Assembly (NCBI GenBank): GCA_039978075.1
Contig: JBDWCA010000015.1
Span: forward strand, 248,001-312,000
Direction: 5' to 3'
Source of the DNA: Anderseniella sp039978075
GTDB taxonomy: Bacteria > Pseudomonadota > Alphaproteobacteria > Rhizobiales > Aestuariivirgaceae
DNA length: 64,000 nt
The position numbers and the translations under genes are program-made. Each line of letters opens with the position of its first letter. Position 1 is the stretch's first letter. Under the pieces are notes generated by a model. The model did not search any database. It saw nothing but the letters and a program-made list of their open reading frames with translations, and had not been told where the DNA came from. This document shows positions 53,502-62,379 of the stretch, piece by piece.

Positions 53502-54872
53502 TCACGAAACGGTTTCGTTTATTGCCGTCTCAACCATTGTCAATGCCACGTCGAGGTCTTCCCGCGCAATGGTCAAAGGAGGTGAAAGTGTCAGGACACA
53601 ACCTTGCGAAATCTTGAAACTCAGTCCCTGGTCCAGGCACTTGTAATAGATTTTCTCAGCCAGTTCGGGCGCAGGAGACCTGGTCTCCTTGTCCGACACG
53701 ATCTCAACCCCGAACATCAGTCCCCTGCCCCGCACATCACCTGCGATCGGACAGCGAGATGCAAACTCCCGCAGGCGGTCCATGGCATATTCACCCAACC
53801 GGGCGGACCGCTCCACCAGCCCTTCATCCTCAATGATGTCAAGCGTGGTCAGGGCCGCACGTGCCGTGACGGGATTTTTCTCATGGGTGTAATGACCAAT
53901 GGCAAACTCGCCGCAGACATTCAGGTCTTCGCGCGCGATGGCTGCTGCGATCGGCAAAATGCCGCCACCCAGCGATTTGCCCACGACACAGATATCCGGC
54001 ACCACGCCATCGTGGTCGAATGAGAAGAATTTTCCGGTCTTGCCGAGGCCGGTCGGGATTTCATCGAAAATCAGCAAGGTGCCGTGCCGGTCGCAGGCCT
54101 CGCGCACCTTCTGCCAGTATCCCGGCGGCGGGATCTGCGGCACCGCCCGCATGGGCTCTGCTATGACGGCCGCAACATCACCTTCACGCTCCAGCACATA
54201 ATCGACCATCGAGGCACACGCCAATCCGCAATTGTCAGGTCCGGGATGACCATAGGGACAACGATAACAGGCAAACGGCGCGACATGCTCCGCTCCCGGT
54301 GTCAGCGGGCCGGCAATGTGAGATCGAAATGTTGCCTCACCGCCGACCGATGATGCGCCAAACCCCGCCCCGTGAAACGCATCCCAGAACGACAGGGTTT
54401 TAAAGCGCCCGGTCGCCGCGCGCGCGATCTTCAGTGCGACTTCCACTGCATCTGAGCCACCGGTGGTGAACAGGACCCGTTTCAGATCGCCAGGAGCCAG
54501 CTTGCCCAACCGTTCGGCAAGTCGCACCGAAACGTCATTGGTGAACCGGCGCGGCGAAAAACTCAAATCATCCAGCTGATCCTTGATGGCAGCGATCAGA
54601 CGTGGATGGCCATAGCCGATATGGTGCACGCTGTTGCCATGAAAATCCATGTAGCGGCGGCCGTCCAGGTCCTCGATCCAGATGCCGTCCGCCCTGGCAA
54701 TCGTGTTCACACACGGGCTGGACAGGCTCTGGTGCATGAACGCGTCGGCATCGCGTTCCAGCAAAGGCCGTGACCGCTCGCCGGTATTGGACGCTGCCCA
54801 GTTCGCGCGGGCATCGGATGTGTTTGACTCGCCTTCCGTATGCTGGATCTTAGGCTTGTTGTCCTGGCCCAA
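53502..54872 (-). CDS. pbfA: PbfA-like class III PLP enzyme, (R)-1-hydroxy-2-aminoethylphosphonate ammonia-lyase
   Basis: The 456-residue class III aminotransferase fold has TTGGSDAVEVALKIA, FDEIPTGLGKTG and the PLP lysine in VGKSLGGGILP near 280. In 2-AEP gene clusters this family member is the PbfA lyase, which turns (R)-1-hydroxy-2-aminoethylphosphonate into phosphonoacetaldehyde. The setting beside phnY, phnA and phnW supports that over a plain transaminase. It appears to start at TTG (54872) with AGGGCG 7 bases upstream, 9 bases after phnY. Confidence 0.83.
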   Translation of the reverse strand: MGQDNKPKIQHTEGESNTSDARANWAASNTGERSRPLLERDADAFMHQSLSSPCVNTIARADGIWIEDLDGRRYMDFHGNSVHHIGYGHPRLIAAIKDQLDDLSFSPRRFTNDVSVRLAERLGKLAPGDLKRVLFTTGGSDAVEVALKIARAATGRFKTLSFWDAFHGAGFGASSVGGEATFRSHIAGPLTPGAEHVAPFACYRCPYGHPGPDNCGLACASMVDYVLEREGDVAAVIAEPMRAVPQIPPPGYWQKVREACDRHGTLLIFDEIPTGLGKTGKFFSFDHDGVVPDICVVGKSLGGGILPIAAAIAREDLNVCGEFAIGHYTHEKNPVTARAALTTLDIIEDEGLVERSARLGEYAMDRLREFASRCPIAGDVRGRGLMFGVEIVSDKETRSPAPELAEKIYYKCLDQGLSFKISQGCVLTLSPPLTIAREDLDVALTMVETAINETVS

Positions 54873-54881
54873 CGGATCGCC

Positions 54882-56336
54882 CTAGCGCGGCCATGGCAAT
54901 GAGTATGTCTTCACATTGGTGAAGAACTTCATTGCTTCCAGCACCCCTTCCTTCACACCATTGCCTGAATCCTTGATACCCCCGAATGGCGACATCTCGA
55001 TCCGGTATCCCGGCTGCTCCCAGATGTTGACCGTGCCCACGTCCAGACCCTCGATATAATGGGTGGCTCGAATGAGATTGTTGGTGCACACGCCCGCAGA
55101 CAGGCCAAAAGCGGTCGAATTGGAGATTTTCATTACCTCCTCGTCATTGTCCGGCACCCGCACGATCGGCACTATGGGCCCGAACGTCTCTTCCATCACC
55201 AGTTCGCTGCCATGCGGCACGTGATCCACAACGATCGGTGGCAACAAGGCGCCTTTTCGTTCCGGATGATAGAGGATTTTTGCGCCTTGCTTCTCAGCGT
55301 CATAAACCCGGTTCTCAAAGATCTCGGCAGCCTTTGAATGGATAACACAGCCCAGTTGTGTATCCGGATCCTGCGGATCGCCGAAGCGGATAGCTTTTGC
55401 CCTTTCCAGGATCATCGGCACTATCTTGTCGGCCACTGATTCCTGCACAAGAATGCGCTTGATGGCGGTGCAGCGCTGACCGGAATTGCCGGTTGCCCCG
55501 GCACAAGCCAGGGCTGCCGCTTTTTCAAGATCGGCATCATCAAGATCGTTGAGAATAATCAGCGGGTCATTGCCACCGAGTTCCAGCGCAGTCCGCTTGT
55601 AACCGGCCTTGGATGCAATCATCTTGCCGACCGGCACACCACCAGTGAAGGTGATGATGTCGATGTTTTCATTGGTGATCATTTCATCACCGATGTCCTG
55701 CGGCATGCCGGTGACGATCTGGAACATTTCCGGCGGCAGGCCTGCTTCATACAGGATATCCGCCAGCGTGATCGCGGTCATCGGCGTCAGTTCCGTCGGC
55801 TTGCACACCATGCAGTTATTGGTGGCAATCGACGGCGCGATCTTGTGCGCCACCATGTTGAGCGGATGATTGAACGGCGTGATCGCGGAGATCGCATTGA
55901 CCGGCTCACGCTTGGTGAAAATCTTGCGGTCCTTGCCCTGGGGCGTCAGATCACAGGAAAAAATCTGCCCGTCATCGAGTATGGCCAGTTGCCCGGCCAG
56001 CGTGAACACATCGTAGGACCGTCCGGTCTCATACAATGAGTGTTGCTTGCAGATACCCAGTTCCAGTGTCAGCCAGTGGGCGATCTCCTCGCGACGCTCG
56101 CGGATCAGTTCGCCCGCACGAAACAGGATTTGCTGGCGTTCATAACGGGTCAGTTTCGGCTTGTAGTTGGCAGCGATCTCGAACGCCCGTGCGGCGTGTT
56201 CCGCCGTGCCTGCCGGCACCGTTCCGATCACTTCGTCAGTGTAGGGGTACAGAACCTCCACAACGTCCTTCGTCGTCACCTTCTCGCCACCGATGCGCAT
56301 TGCCTCGCGGCGGATAGTGCGTTCCGTTCCACTCAT
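54882..56336 (-). CDS. phnY: Phosphonoacetaldehyde dehydrogenase PhnY
   Basis: The 484-residue ALDH has ITPFNHPLNMVAHK (characteristic of PhnY/lactaldehyde-type ALDHs), FTGGVPVGK, LELGGNDP and the catalytic Cys in SGQRCTAIK (near 290). It oxidises phosphonoacetaldehyde to phosphonoacetate. The ATG at 56336 gives MSGTERT; the open frame runs on to 56423 but would overlap phnA. It lies 13 bases after phnA and just before pbfA, matching phnWAY-type operons. Confidence 0.9.
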   Translation of the reverse strand: MSGTERTIRREAMRIGGEKVTTKDVVEVLYPYTDEVIGTVPAGTAEHAARAFEIAANYKPKLTRYERQQILFRAGELIRERREEIAHWLTLELGICKQHSLYETGRSYDVFTLAGQLAILDDGQIFSCDLTPQGKDRKIFTKREPVNAISAITPFNHPLNMVAHKIAPSIATNNCMVCKPTELTPMTAITLADILYEAGLPPEMFQIVTGMPQDIGDEMITNENIDIITFTGGVPVGKMIASKAGYKRTALELGGNDPLIILNDLDDADLEKAAALACAGATGNSGQRCTAIKRILVQESVADKIVPMILERAKAIRFGDPQDPDTQLGCVIHSKAAEIFENRVYDAEKQGAKILYHPERKGALLPPIVVDHVPHGSELVMEETFGPIVPIVRVPDNDEEVMKISNSTAFGLSAGVCTNNLIRATHYIEGLDVGTVNIWEQPGYRIEMSPFGGIKDSGNGVKEGVLEAMKFFTNVKTYSLPWPR

Positions 56337-56349
56337 TTTTATCGACCTT

Positions 56350-57615
56350 TTAGATAGTTGTTTGTAGCGCAGCTGCCCGCACCGCATAGAAGAAAGCATC
56401 AAAGTTCCGCAGTTCCGGCGCACCCGGCAGATCCGCCATCACCCGGTTGACGATGAACGGCACTTCCTGTTCGGTCAGCCCGCCATGCGAGCGAAGAGGT
56501 TCTTTCAGTGCTGCCAGATCATGGCGGTGCGCACTGGTGCCTACGGTCATGTTCTCACCGGAGATCACCACGATGTCGCCAATGCGGTCATCCGGCAACT
56601 CAAAGCGCTCGCAGGCGTCCGCCTTGTCGACCGCCAGCAGGATGCCATCAATCGCGCGCAGCTTGCCCAGAACCTCATCGACGTCGGTGCCGGCTGGCAG
56701 ATAGGCCGTGGCGAACGACCCCAGTGCACCGTGATGCACCACGTAAGGATCGGTGATCGGCAGAATGACCCGGGCAGCGCCCTCACCCAGCCAGTCGTCC
56801 ATCAGGTCCTGCACATAAATGACTGCCGGAGATCCGTCTGCAAGGTGCTTCGGCTTCATGCCATGATCGGCCGTAACCACGATCCCCGCGCCTAAGGCAT
56901 CCAGCTCGGTCAGATATTTGTCGAACATGGCGTAGAATGCCTTGGCCTCGGCATCGTCGGGCGCATATTTGTGCTGCACATAGTCAGTCGTGGTCAGGTA
57001 CATCACGTCAGGCGCGAATTCCTTCAGCAGCTTGACACCGGCGGCGAAGACAAACTCCGACAGTTCTGCGGAATAAACCTCCGGCACGTCACGTCCCAGC
57101 CATTGCGACGCATTGTCGATGCCGTGCTCGGCCTTGGTTGTCGTATCTGAACGTTCCGACGAAAAGCAGATGGCACGGCCTTCATCAAAGGCCAGGCCGT
57201 GGCCCAGCAGCGCGCGCAGCTTGTCTTTCGCAGTGACGATGGCGACGCGCTGGCCGGCATCGTAAAAGCCCTTGAACACGGTCGGTGCCCGCAGGAATTT
57301 CGGATCGTTCATCATCACTTCCTCACCCGTATCCGGATCGTACAGGAAGTTGCCGCAGATACCGTGCACCGCAGGCGGACGACCGGTGGCGATGGACATG
57401 TTGTTCGGGTTGGTAAAACTGGGGATCACACTGTGCGCCAACCTGTCGGTGCCGTCTTTGCGGATGCGTGCCAGTGTCGGCATCAGTCCGTCGGCAATGG
57501 CTGCATCCAGATAAGCCGGTTCGCAACCGTCAAGGCAGATGGCGATGGCACAGGTGCTGGACTGAGGATAGGTGCGGCCGTTTACCGTGACGTCCACTGG
57601 GGTCATGTCGTTCAT
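56350..57615 (-). CDS. phnA: Phosphonoacetate hydrolase PhnA
   Basis: This 421-residue alkaline-phosphatase-superfamily enzyme cleaves phosphonoacetate to acetate and phosphate. Visible are ICLDGCEP with the first metal Asp, the nucleophile Thr in SFTNPNNMS near 64, TADHGMKPKH and HGGLTEQEVPF. A GTG at 57621 is an alternative start to the ATG at 57615. Gene order phnW-phnA-phnY gives a complete 2-AEP to acetate route. Confidence 0.92.
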   Translation of the reverse strand: MNDMTPVDVTVNGRTYPQSSTCAIAICLDGCEPAYLDAAIADGLMPTLARIRKDGTDRLAHSVIPSFTNPNNMSIATGRPPAVHGICGNFLYDPDTGEEVMMNDPKFLRAPTVFKGFYDAGQRVAIVTAKDKLRALLGHGLAFDEGRAICFSSERSDTTTKAEHGIDNASQWLGRDVPEVYSAELSEFVFAAGVKLLKEFAPDVMYLTTTDYVQHKYAPDDAEAKAFYAMFDKYLTELDALGAGIVVTADHGMKPKHLADGSPAVIYVQDLMDDWLGEGAARVILPITDPYVVHHGALGSFATAYLPAGTDVDEVLGKLRAIDGILLAVDKADACERFELPDDRIGDIVVISGENMTVGTSAHRHDLAALKEPLRSHGGLTEQEVPFIVNRVMADLPGAPELRNFDAFFYAVRAAALQTTI

Positions 57616-57636
57616 GTTCACAATTGCTTTCTATAT

Positions 57637-58839
57637 TCAGGCTGCGAGTTTTTCGCGTTCGGAAAGAGCGGCCTGCGGTGGTCTGGCGCTGGCAATACCC
57701 ATGGCATCCAGAGATGATTTTGCGGCTGCAATGACGGCGCGCATGGTGAAGTGATCCATCTGGCCGATACAGCCAACACGGAAACTGTCGACGACGGTCA
57801 GTTTACCGGGGTAGATGATGAAGCCTTTTGCCTTCATCAGATCGTAGAACCGGGTGAATTCGAACTTGTCGTCTGCGGGACTGAAAAAGGTCACGATAAT
57901 GGGTGACAGCCAGCGGTCGCGCAGCAGGGTTTCAAAACCCAATTCGCGCATGCCGTCGACCAGCACGTCACGGTTTTTTGTGTACCGCGCACCACGGCCG
58001 GCAATACCGCCTTCCGCTCGATGCAGGCGCAGGGCTTCCATGAAGGCGGCCACAACATGTGTCGGTGGTGTAAAGCGCCACTGGCCGGTCTTTTCCATGT
58101 TGGCCCACTGATCGTGCACATCGAGACTGAGCGAATGAGCATTACCCTTGGCCGCGACCAGTTCGGATTTGCGCGCGATGATGAAACCGAAGCCGGGCAC
58201 CCCTTCGATACACTTGTTGGCTGATGAGACAATCGCCTCATAACGGATATCACTGGCTGCCACATCAACAGCGCCAAAGGCACTCATGCTATCGATCAGC
58301 AGCTTGCGGCCAGCCGCATAGGTCGCCTCGGAGATCTCCTGGATCGGGTTTAAAATACCCGAGGAGGTTTCACAGTGCACCACCACCACGTGGGTGATGT
58401 CGGGATCAGCAGCCAGGGCTGCCGCCACTTCCTCGCCGCGCGGCGGCAGGTAGTCGCCCTTGTCGATATCCACATGGGCGCGGTCGATATAGTCCATGGT
58501 TTTTGCAATACGCTGGCCATAGGCGCCATTGATCAGCACCAGTGTCTTGCTGTCACGCGGCAGCAGTGAGCCCAGCATCGCTTCAACCACAAAAGTGCCA
58601 CTGCCCTGAACCGGCACACAGTCAAAGTCCTCGGCACCTGAGCCCACCAGTGTAAGAAGTTCAGCCCGCAGGCGCGCCGTCATCTCACGGAAATCACCGT
58701 CCCACGACCCCCAGTCGCGCAGCATCTGTTCTTTGACTGAATATGCCGTAGTCAACGGGCCCGGCGTCAGCAGATACGGCTCGCCCAGCCTTGGCGCTTC
58801 AATAGCCGCTTCAGAATTGAATTCCATATCCGCCTTCAT
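57637..58839 (-). CDS. phnW: 2-aminoethylphosphonate-pyruvate transaminase PhnW
   Basis: The 400-residue class V aminotransferase starts the pathway by turning 2-AEP and pyruvate into phosphonoacetaldehyde and alanine. Landmarks are LLTPGPLTT, GSGTFVVEAML, HCETSSGILNP, DSMSAFGA and the PLP lysine in SSANKCIEGVPG (near 209). The ATG at 58839 has GGAGG about 8 bases upstream. It is first in the phnW-phnA-phnY-pbfA run; a TCGAT-N7-ATCGA palindrome lies 76 bases before its start. Confidence 0.93.
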   Translation of the reverse strand: MKADMEFNSEAAIEAPRLGEPYLLTPGPLTTAYSVKEQMLRDWGSWDGDFREMTARLRAELLTLVGSGAEDFDCVPVQGSGTFVVEAMLGSLLPRDSKTLVLINGAYGQRIAKTMDYIDRAHVDIDKGDYLPPRGEEVAAALAADPDITHVVVVHCETSSGILNPIQEISEATYAAGRKLLIDSMSAFGAVDVAASDIRYEAIVSSANKCIEGVPGFGFIIARKSELVAAKGNAHSLSLDVHDQWANMEKTGQWRFTPPTHVVAAFMEALRLHRAEGGIAGRGARYTKNRDVLVDGMRELGFETLLRDRWLSPIIVTFFSPADDKFEFTRFYDLMKAKGFIIYPGKLTVVDSFRVGCIGQMDHFTMRAVIAAAKSSLDAMGIASARPPQAALSEREKLAA

Positions 58840-58914
58840 ATCGGGTGCCTCCAAAAACTGCCCGCGTCAGAAACATCTGTCGCAAATTTAGGCAGTCATG
58901 TTGTATTTGAGAAA

Positions 58915-58931
58915 TCGATATTTCAGATCGA
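58915..58931. promoter_or_regulatory. Candidate LysR operator upstream of phnW
   Basis: TCGAT-ATTTCAG-ATCGA is a perfect 5-bp inverted repeat with a 7-base spacer, lying in the 112-base gap before phnW. The related CGAT-N7-ATC element occurs upstream of the lysR gene at 60749. Confidence 0.5.
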
Positions 58932-58951
58932 CATATAATATTTACTGTGCT

Positions 58952-60613
58952 TCAGGATTTGACATCCGCCAACCGGCTGTCGAGCAGTAAACCGCTCTTT
59001 TTCAGGATCGGGTAGGCAAAGGTGATGAACCGGGAGTTGATTTCCTTGAGTGCCCGCACCGTTTCCAGGTGAATATCGCTGGTGGCGATGCTTTGTGCGG
59101 TGCCCTGCCCCAGCCGGGCCAGGTGCGCATCATGGGACTCCTCTTCCAATGCGCGCACATATTCCTTTTCTTCAACCAGTTGACGCGCTGACTCAACGTC
59201 CTCCGACACCAGCACATTAAGCGACAATTGCATATTGGCCAGCACCCGGGCATGCAGCCGGGTCAGTTCATTCCAGCCCTCGTTGGAAAACGTCAGTTTC
59301 TTTTTGCGCATTTCGCCGGTCAGACGCAGCAGGTCCTTGGTGATGATATCGCCGACCCGCTCCAGGCTGATAGCAATGCCGGTGAGATCCATGCTGCGCC
59401 TGGCCTGGTCCGGCGACAATTTTCCCTGATTCATCTCCGCCAGATAGAGTTTGATATCGGTCTGGGCTTCGTTGACTTGCTTTTCGATCTCCTTAATGCG
59501 TGCGGCTGCATGGGCGTCGGTAGAGACGAACAGTTCCATCACCGGTGACAGCATCAGCTCGATCTGCTCGCTCATGCGCAACAGTTCGCGCGTGGCACTG
59601 GCCAGCGCCAGGCCGGGATTGGTCAACACGTTGCGATCAAGCGCGCTGGCCGGCCTTGCCGCGCCGGCTGCCGGATCATCATTCCCCGGAACCAGATACC
59701 GGGTCATCGCAGCCAGCGGAACGACGAGCGGCAGGAAGACAACCAGCAGTGCGGCATTGAACAGGAAGTGGAAACTGACAAGCTGGCGCGCCGCAGTACT
59801 GGCCACGGCATCCAGTGGCAGGGACACATGGCGCAACAATACCAGCGCTGCAAGGCCGCCCATCAACCGCACCACAAGGTTGCCCAGCGCGATGCGCCGC
59901 GCCTTGCCATGCAGGTTGCGGGTCAGCCACACAGCAATCAGGCCACTGCCGACATTAGCGCCGAGCACCAGCGGCAGGCCTGCTTCAAGCGGCAGCAGAC
60001 CCTGCGCACAAAACGCCGCCAGCATCAGGATTGCCGCCACGCTGGAATGAAACACGAAAGCCAGCATGGCGCCACCGGCAAACGCCGTCAGCAGATCCTC
60101 GCTGAGATGCTGCACAACCGGTTGAAGATAAGGGCTGGCCCGCAATGGCTCGGTGGCATCTCCAATCATGCGCAGAGACAAAAGAATGAAGGCAACCCCC
60201 ATCACCACGCGGCCAATCTGCTTGACGACACGGGCAGTCCCTTTCAGGAACAATAGTCCGCCTGCAACCAGCAGCACCGGCATCAGCCAGGCAATATCGA
60301 GGCTGAGGAACTGTACCGCGACCGCCGTACCCAGGTCAGCGCCGAGCACCACGGCCAGCGAGCCTGTCACTCCCATGACGCCCGTGGCGGCAAAACCTGA
60401 AACCAGCAGTGCAACTGCCGTGGAACTCTGCAACAGTGCCGCGGTCAGAATGCCGGCAAACGAATTCAACACCGTGCTGCGCCGTGACAGCATGAACACA
60501 TTACGCAATTCCGCCCCGAATGCGCGCTCAACACCGGTACGCACCATGCGTGTTGAATACAACAGCAGGACGATCGCGGCGGTCAGGTTAAGCAGGAATA
60601 CCGATAGTTGCAT
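58952..60613 (-). CDS. Na/Pi cotransporter family protein with PhoU-like tail
   Basis: The 553-residue protein has about nine helices with two inverted QSS motifs (LLQSSTAVALL and FHSSVAAILML) of the PF02690 fold. A cytoplasmic PhoU-like helical domain follows from about 340. It moves phosphate with sodium, in bacteria often outward. Between phnW and its divergent LysR gene it may dispose of phosphate released by PhnA. It shares an intergenic region with lysR. Confidence 0.9.
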   Translation of the reverse strand: MQLSVFLLNLTAAIVLLLYSTRMVRTGVERAFGAELRNVFMLSRRSTVLNSFAGILTAALLQSSTAVALLVSGFAATGVMGVTGSLAVVLGADLGTAVAVQFLSLDIAWLMPVLLVAGGLLFLKGTARVVKQIGRVVMGVAFILLSLRMIGDATEPLRASPYLQPVVQHLSEDLLTAFAGGAMLAFVFHSSVAAILMLAAFCAQGLLPLEAGLPLVLGANVGSGLIAVWLTRNLHGKARRIALGNLVVRLMGGLAALVLLRHVSLPLDAVASTAARQLVSFHFLFNAALLVVFLPLVVPLAAMTRYLVPGNDDPAAGAARPASALDRNVLTNPGLALASATRELLRMSEQIELMLSPVMELFVSTDAHAAARIKEIEKQVNEAQTDIKLYLAEMNQGKLSPDQARRSMDLTGIAISLERVGDIITKDLLRLTGEMRKKKLTFSNEGWNELTRLHARVLANMQLSLNVLVSEDVESARQLVEEKEYVRALEEESHDAHLARLGQGTAQSIATSDIHLETVRALKEINSRFITFAYPILKKSGLLLDSRLADVKS

Positions 60614-60748
60614 GGCGGGTATGGATCCGGGTCAGGTCTGGTTTGTCGACAGATTGTGGCCAACCTGCAGCGCGGCGCGCGCATGGGCCAGCATGTACGG
60701 CAGGTCATGACCGCGCATTGTCTCTCTCTTGCAACCCATAGCTCAAAG

Positions 60749-60763
60749 CGATAGTTTTTATCT
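60749..60763. promoter_or_regulatory. Candidate LysR operator between Na/Pi transporter and lysR genes
   Basis: CGAT-AGTTTTT-ATC matches the CGAT-N7-ATC(G) layout found before phnW and contains the inverted repeat GATA-N5-TATC. It lies about 40 bases before the lysR ATG, where autoregulating LysR proteins usually bind. Confidence 0.45.
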
Positions 60764-60801
60764 ACCCATATAATTTATCGATGGATTGAAAGGCTCTGAC
60801 C

Positions 60802-61671
60802 ATGCGGTATGTGCAATTGCGGGCATTTCACAATGTCGCCGTTCACGGCGGGTTTTCGCGCGCGGCGGAAGCGTTGCATCTGACCCAGCCGGCAATCTCC
60901 GATCAGGTCCGCAAGCTAGAAGCCGAATACGACATTCGTTTGTTTGACCGCCAGAGAAAACAGATCCGGGTCACCGACGCGGGCAAGAAACTGCTCGAGA
61001 TCACCTATAGGCTGTTTGAGGTTGAACAGCAGGCACTGGATTATCTGTCGGAAACCCAGACCCTGCGCACCGGCCAGTTGAACATTGTCGCCGACGCCGC
61101 CCATCACATCCTGCATGTGCTGACCCCGTTCCGCGCCAACAACCCCGGCGTGTTTATCTCGGTGCACGGCGGCAATACGGAAACCGCGATCGAGCGGTTG
61201 CAGAGTTACGAGGCAGATATAGGCGTGGTCGGAGATGTGCCGGCAAGCCGGGAATTTGAAACCATCCGCCTGAATTCCTCCCCCATTGTCGCTTTCACCG
61301 CGCGCGGCGGACCGTTGAGCAAGTTGACTTCGACGACATTCAAGGAAATGATGCGCCATCCACTGGTGCTGCGTGAAACCGGATCGAAAACCCGCGCCAA
61401 GCTGGAAGAGGAAGCCCGCCGTCATAATATCAGGATCACCGGCAGCATCGAAGCCGAGGGCCGTGAAGCCGTACGCGAAATTGTCGCCGCCGGCGGCGGG
61501 GTCGGCGTGGTCTCCGAAGCCGAGTTCGGCCAGGACTCAAGGCTGGTGAAAATACCCATATCGGACAGCGCCATGACCATGGACGAGTCCATCATCTGCC
61601 TGCGCGAACGCATGGAGAGCAAGGTCATCAGGGCCTTCATGTCGGTGGCCCACGCGGCAATTGAGGGCTGA
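60802..61671 (+). CDS. LysR-family regulator, probably of 2-AEP catabolism
   Basis: The 289 residues have the N-terminal winged helix (GGFSRAAEALHLTQPAISDQ near 18-37) and a C-terminal effector domain with ADAAHHILHVL, FTARGGPLS and AAGGGVGVVSEAEFG. It is divergent from the Na/Pi transporter and next to phnW; LysR regulators of 2-AEP genes occupy similar places. Its effector could be 2-AEP or a pathway intermediate, by inference. Confidence 0.9.
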   Translation: MRYVQLRAFHNVAVHGGFSRAAEALHLTQPAISDQVRKLEAEYDIRLFDRQRKQIRVTDAGKKLLEITYRLFEVEQQALDYLSETQTLRTGQLNIVADAAHHILHVLTPFRANNPGVFISVHGGNTETAIERLQSYEADIGVVGDVPASREFETIRLNSSPIVAFTARGGPLSKLTSTTFKEMMRHPLVLRETGSKTRAKLEEEARRHNIRITGSIEAEGREAVREIVAAGGGVGVVSEAEFGQDSRLVKIPISDSAMTMDESIICLRERMESKVIRAFMSVAHAAIEG

Positions 61672-61834
61672 ACCAAAACTCTTTCAAACAACCACAACAG
61701 TTCTTTGCCTAAGGGCTGAAAATGGACGAGAATTCTGCACAGTCAGAGCCAGCCAAGCGGATAAAGCTGCCATCTGGCTCTGCGCCGCAGATGTCTACTA
61801 TCCTTCTGCAATTGTCAAAAATGAAAGGCTTCCG

Positions 61835-62287
61835 ATGATACCTCCTGAGCCTCCCCTGAAGGGCGCCTGCCTTTGTGGAGCAGTGCAGGTCAATGTAACT
61901 GCATCGCCGCTTCTGACTTTGGCGTGCCATTGTCGCGACTGTCAAAAACTCTGTGCAAGCGCATATTCGCTGACGGCAATGTTCCCGAGTGACAGTTTTT
62001 CCTACACGGGAGAATTGATCAAAGGCGGACTCGGCTCAAGCGGGCGAACGCATTACTTTTGCAAATCATGCCTGAATTTCGTCTTCTCTCAAATTGCAGG
62101 AGCAGATCAGCGGATTAACCTGCGCACATCGGTGCTCAGCGAAGCCGCGTCGTTTGAGCCCTTCATTGAAATGATGACAGACGAAAAAATGCCTTGGGCA
62201 AGTGTTCCTGCCGTTCACAGCTTTGCTCGATATCCAGAATCTCTCGAAGAGCTGCAGGCGCTCATGGACGAGTATTCCGAAAGATAA
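61835..62287 (+). CDS. GFA/CENP-V family zinc-binding protein (second copy)
   Basis: The 150-residue protein has the same three cysteine clusters as the first GFA gene: ACLCGAVQV near 12, CHCRDCQKL near 32 and FCKSCLNFVF near 77. It is longer at the C-terminus and clearly divergent in sequence from the other copy. AAAGG lies before the ATG at 61835; the frame stays open back to 61661, but that extension is not GFA-like. Function unknown. Confidence 0.85.
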   Translation: MIPPEPPLKGACLCGAVQVNVTASPLLTLACHCRDCQKLCASAYSLTAMFPSDSFSYTGELIKGGLGSSGRTHYFCKSCLNFVFSQIAGADQRINLRTSVLSEAASFEPFIEMMTDEKMPWASVPAVHSFARYPESLEELQALMDEYSER

Positions 62288-62379
62288 TCATGCAGCATCG
62301 ATCAAAGTGGGTTCAAACAGGTCATTCAGGCAAACCGGAGAGTTGATCATCTTCCGCGCTGACAACGTCACGCAGCCAA

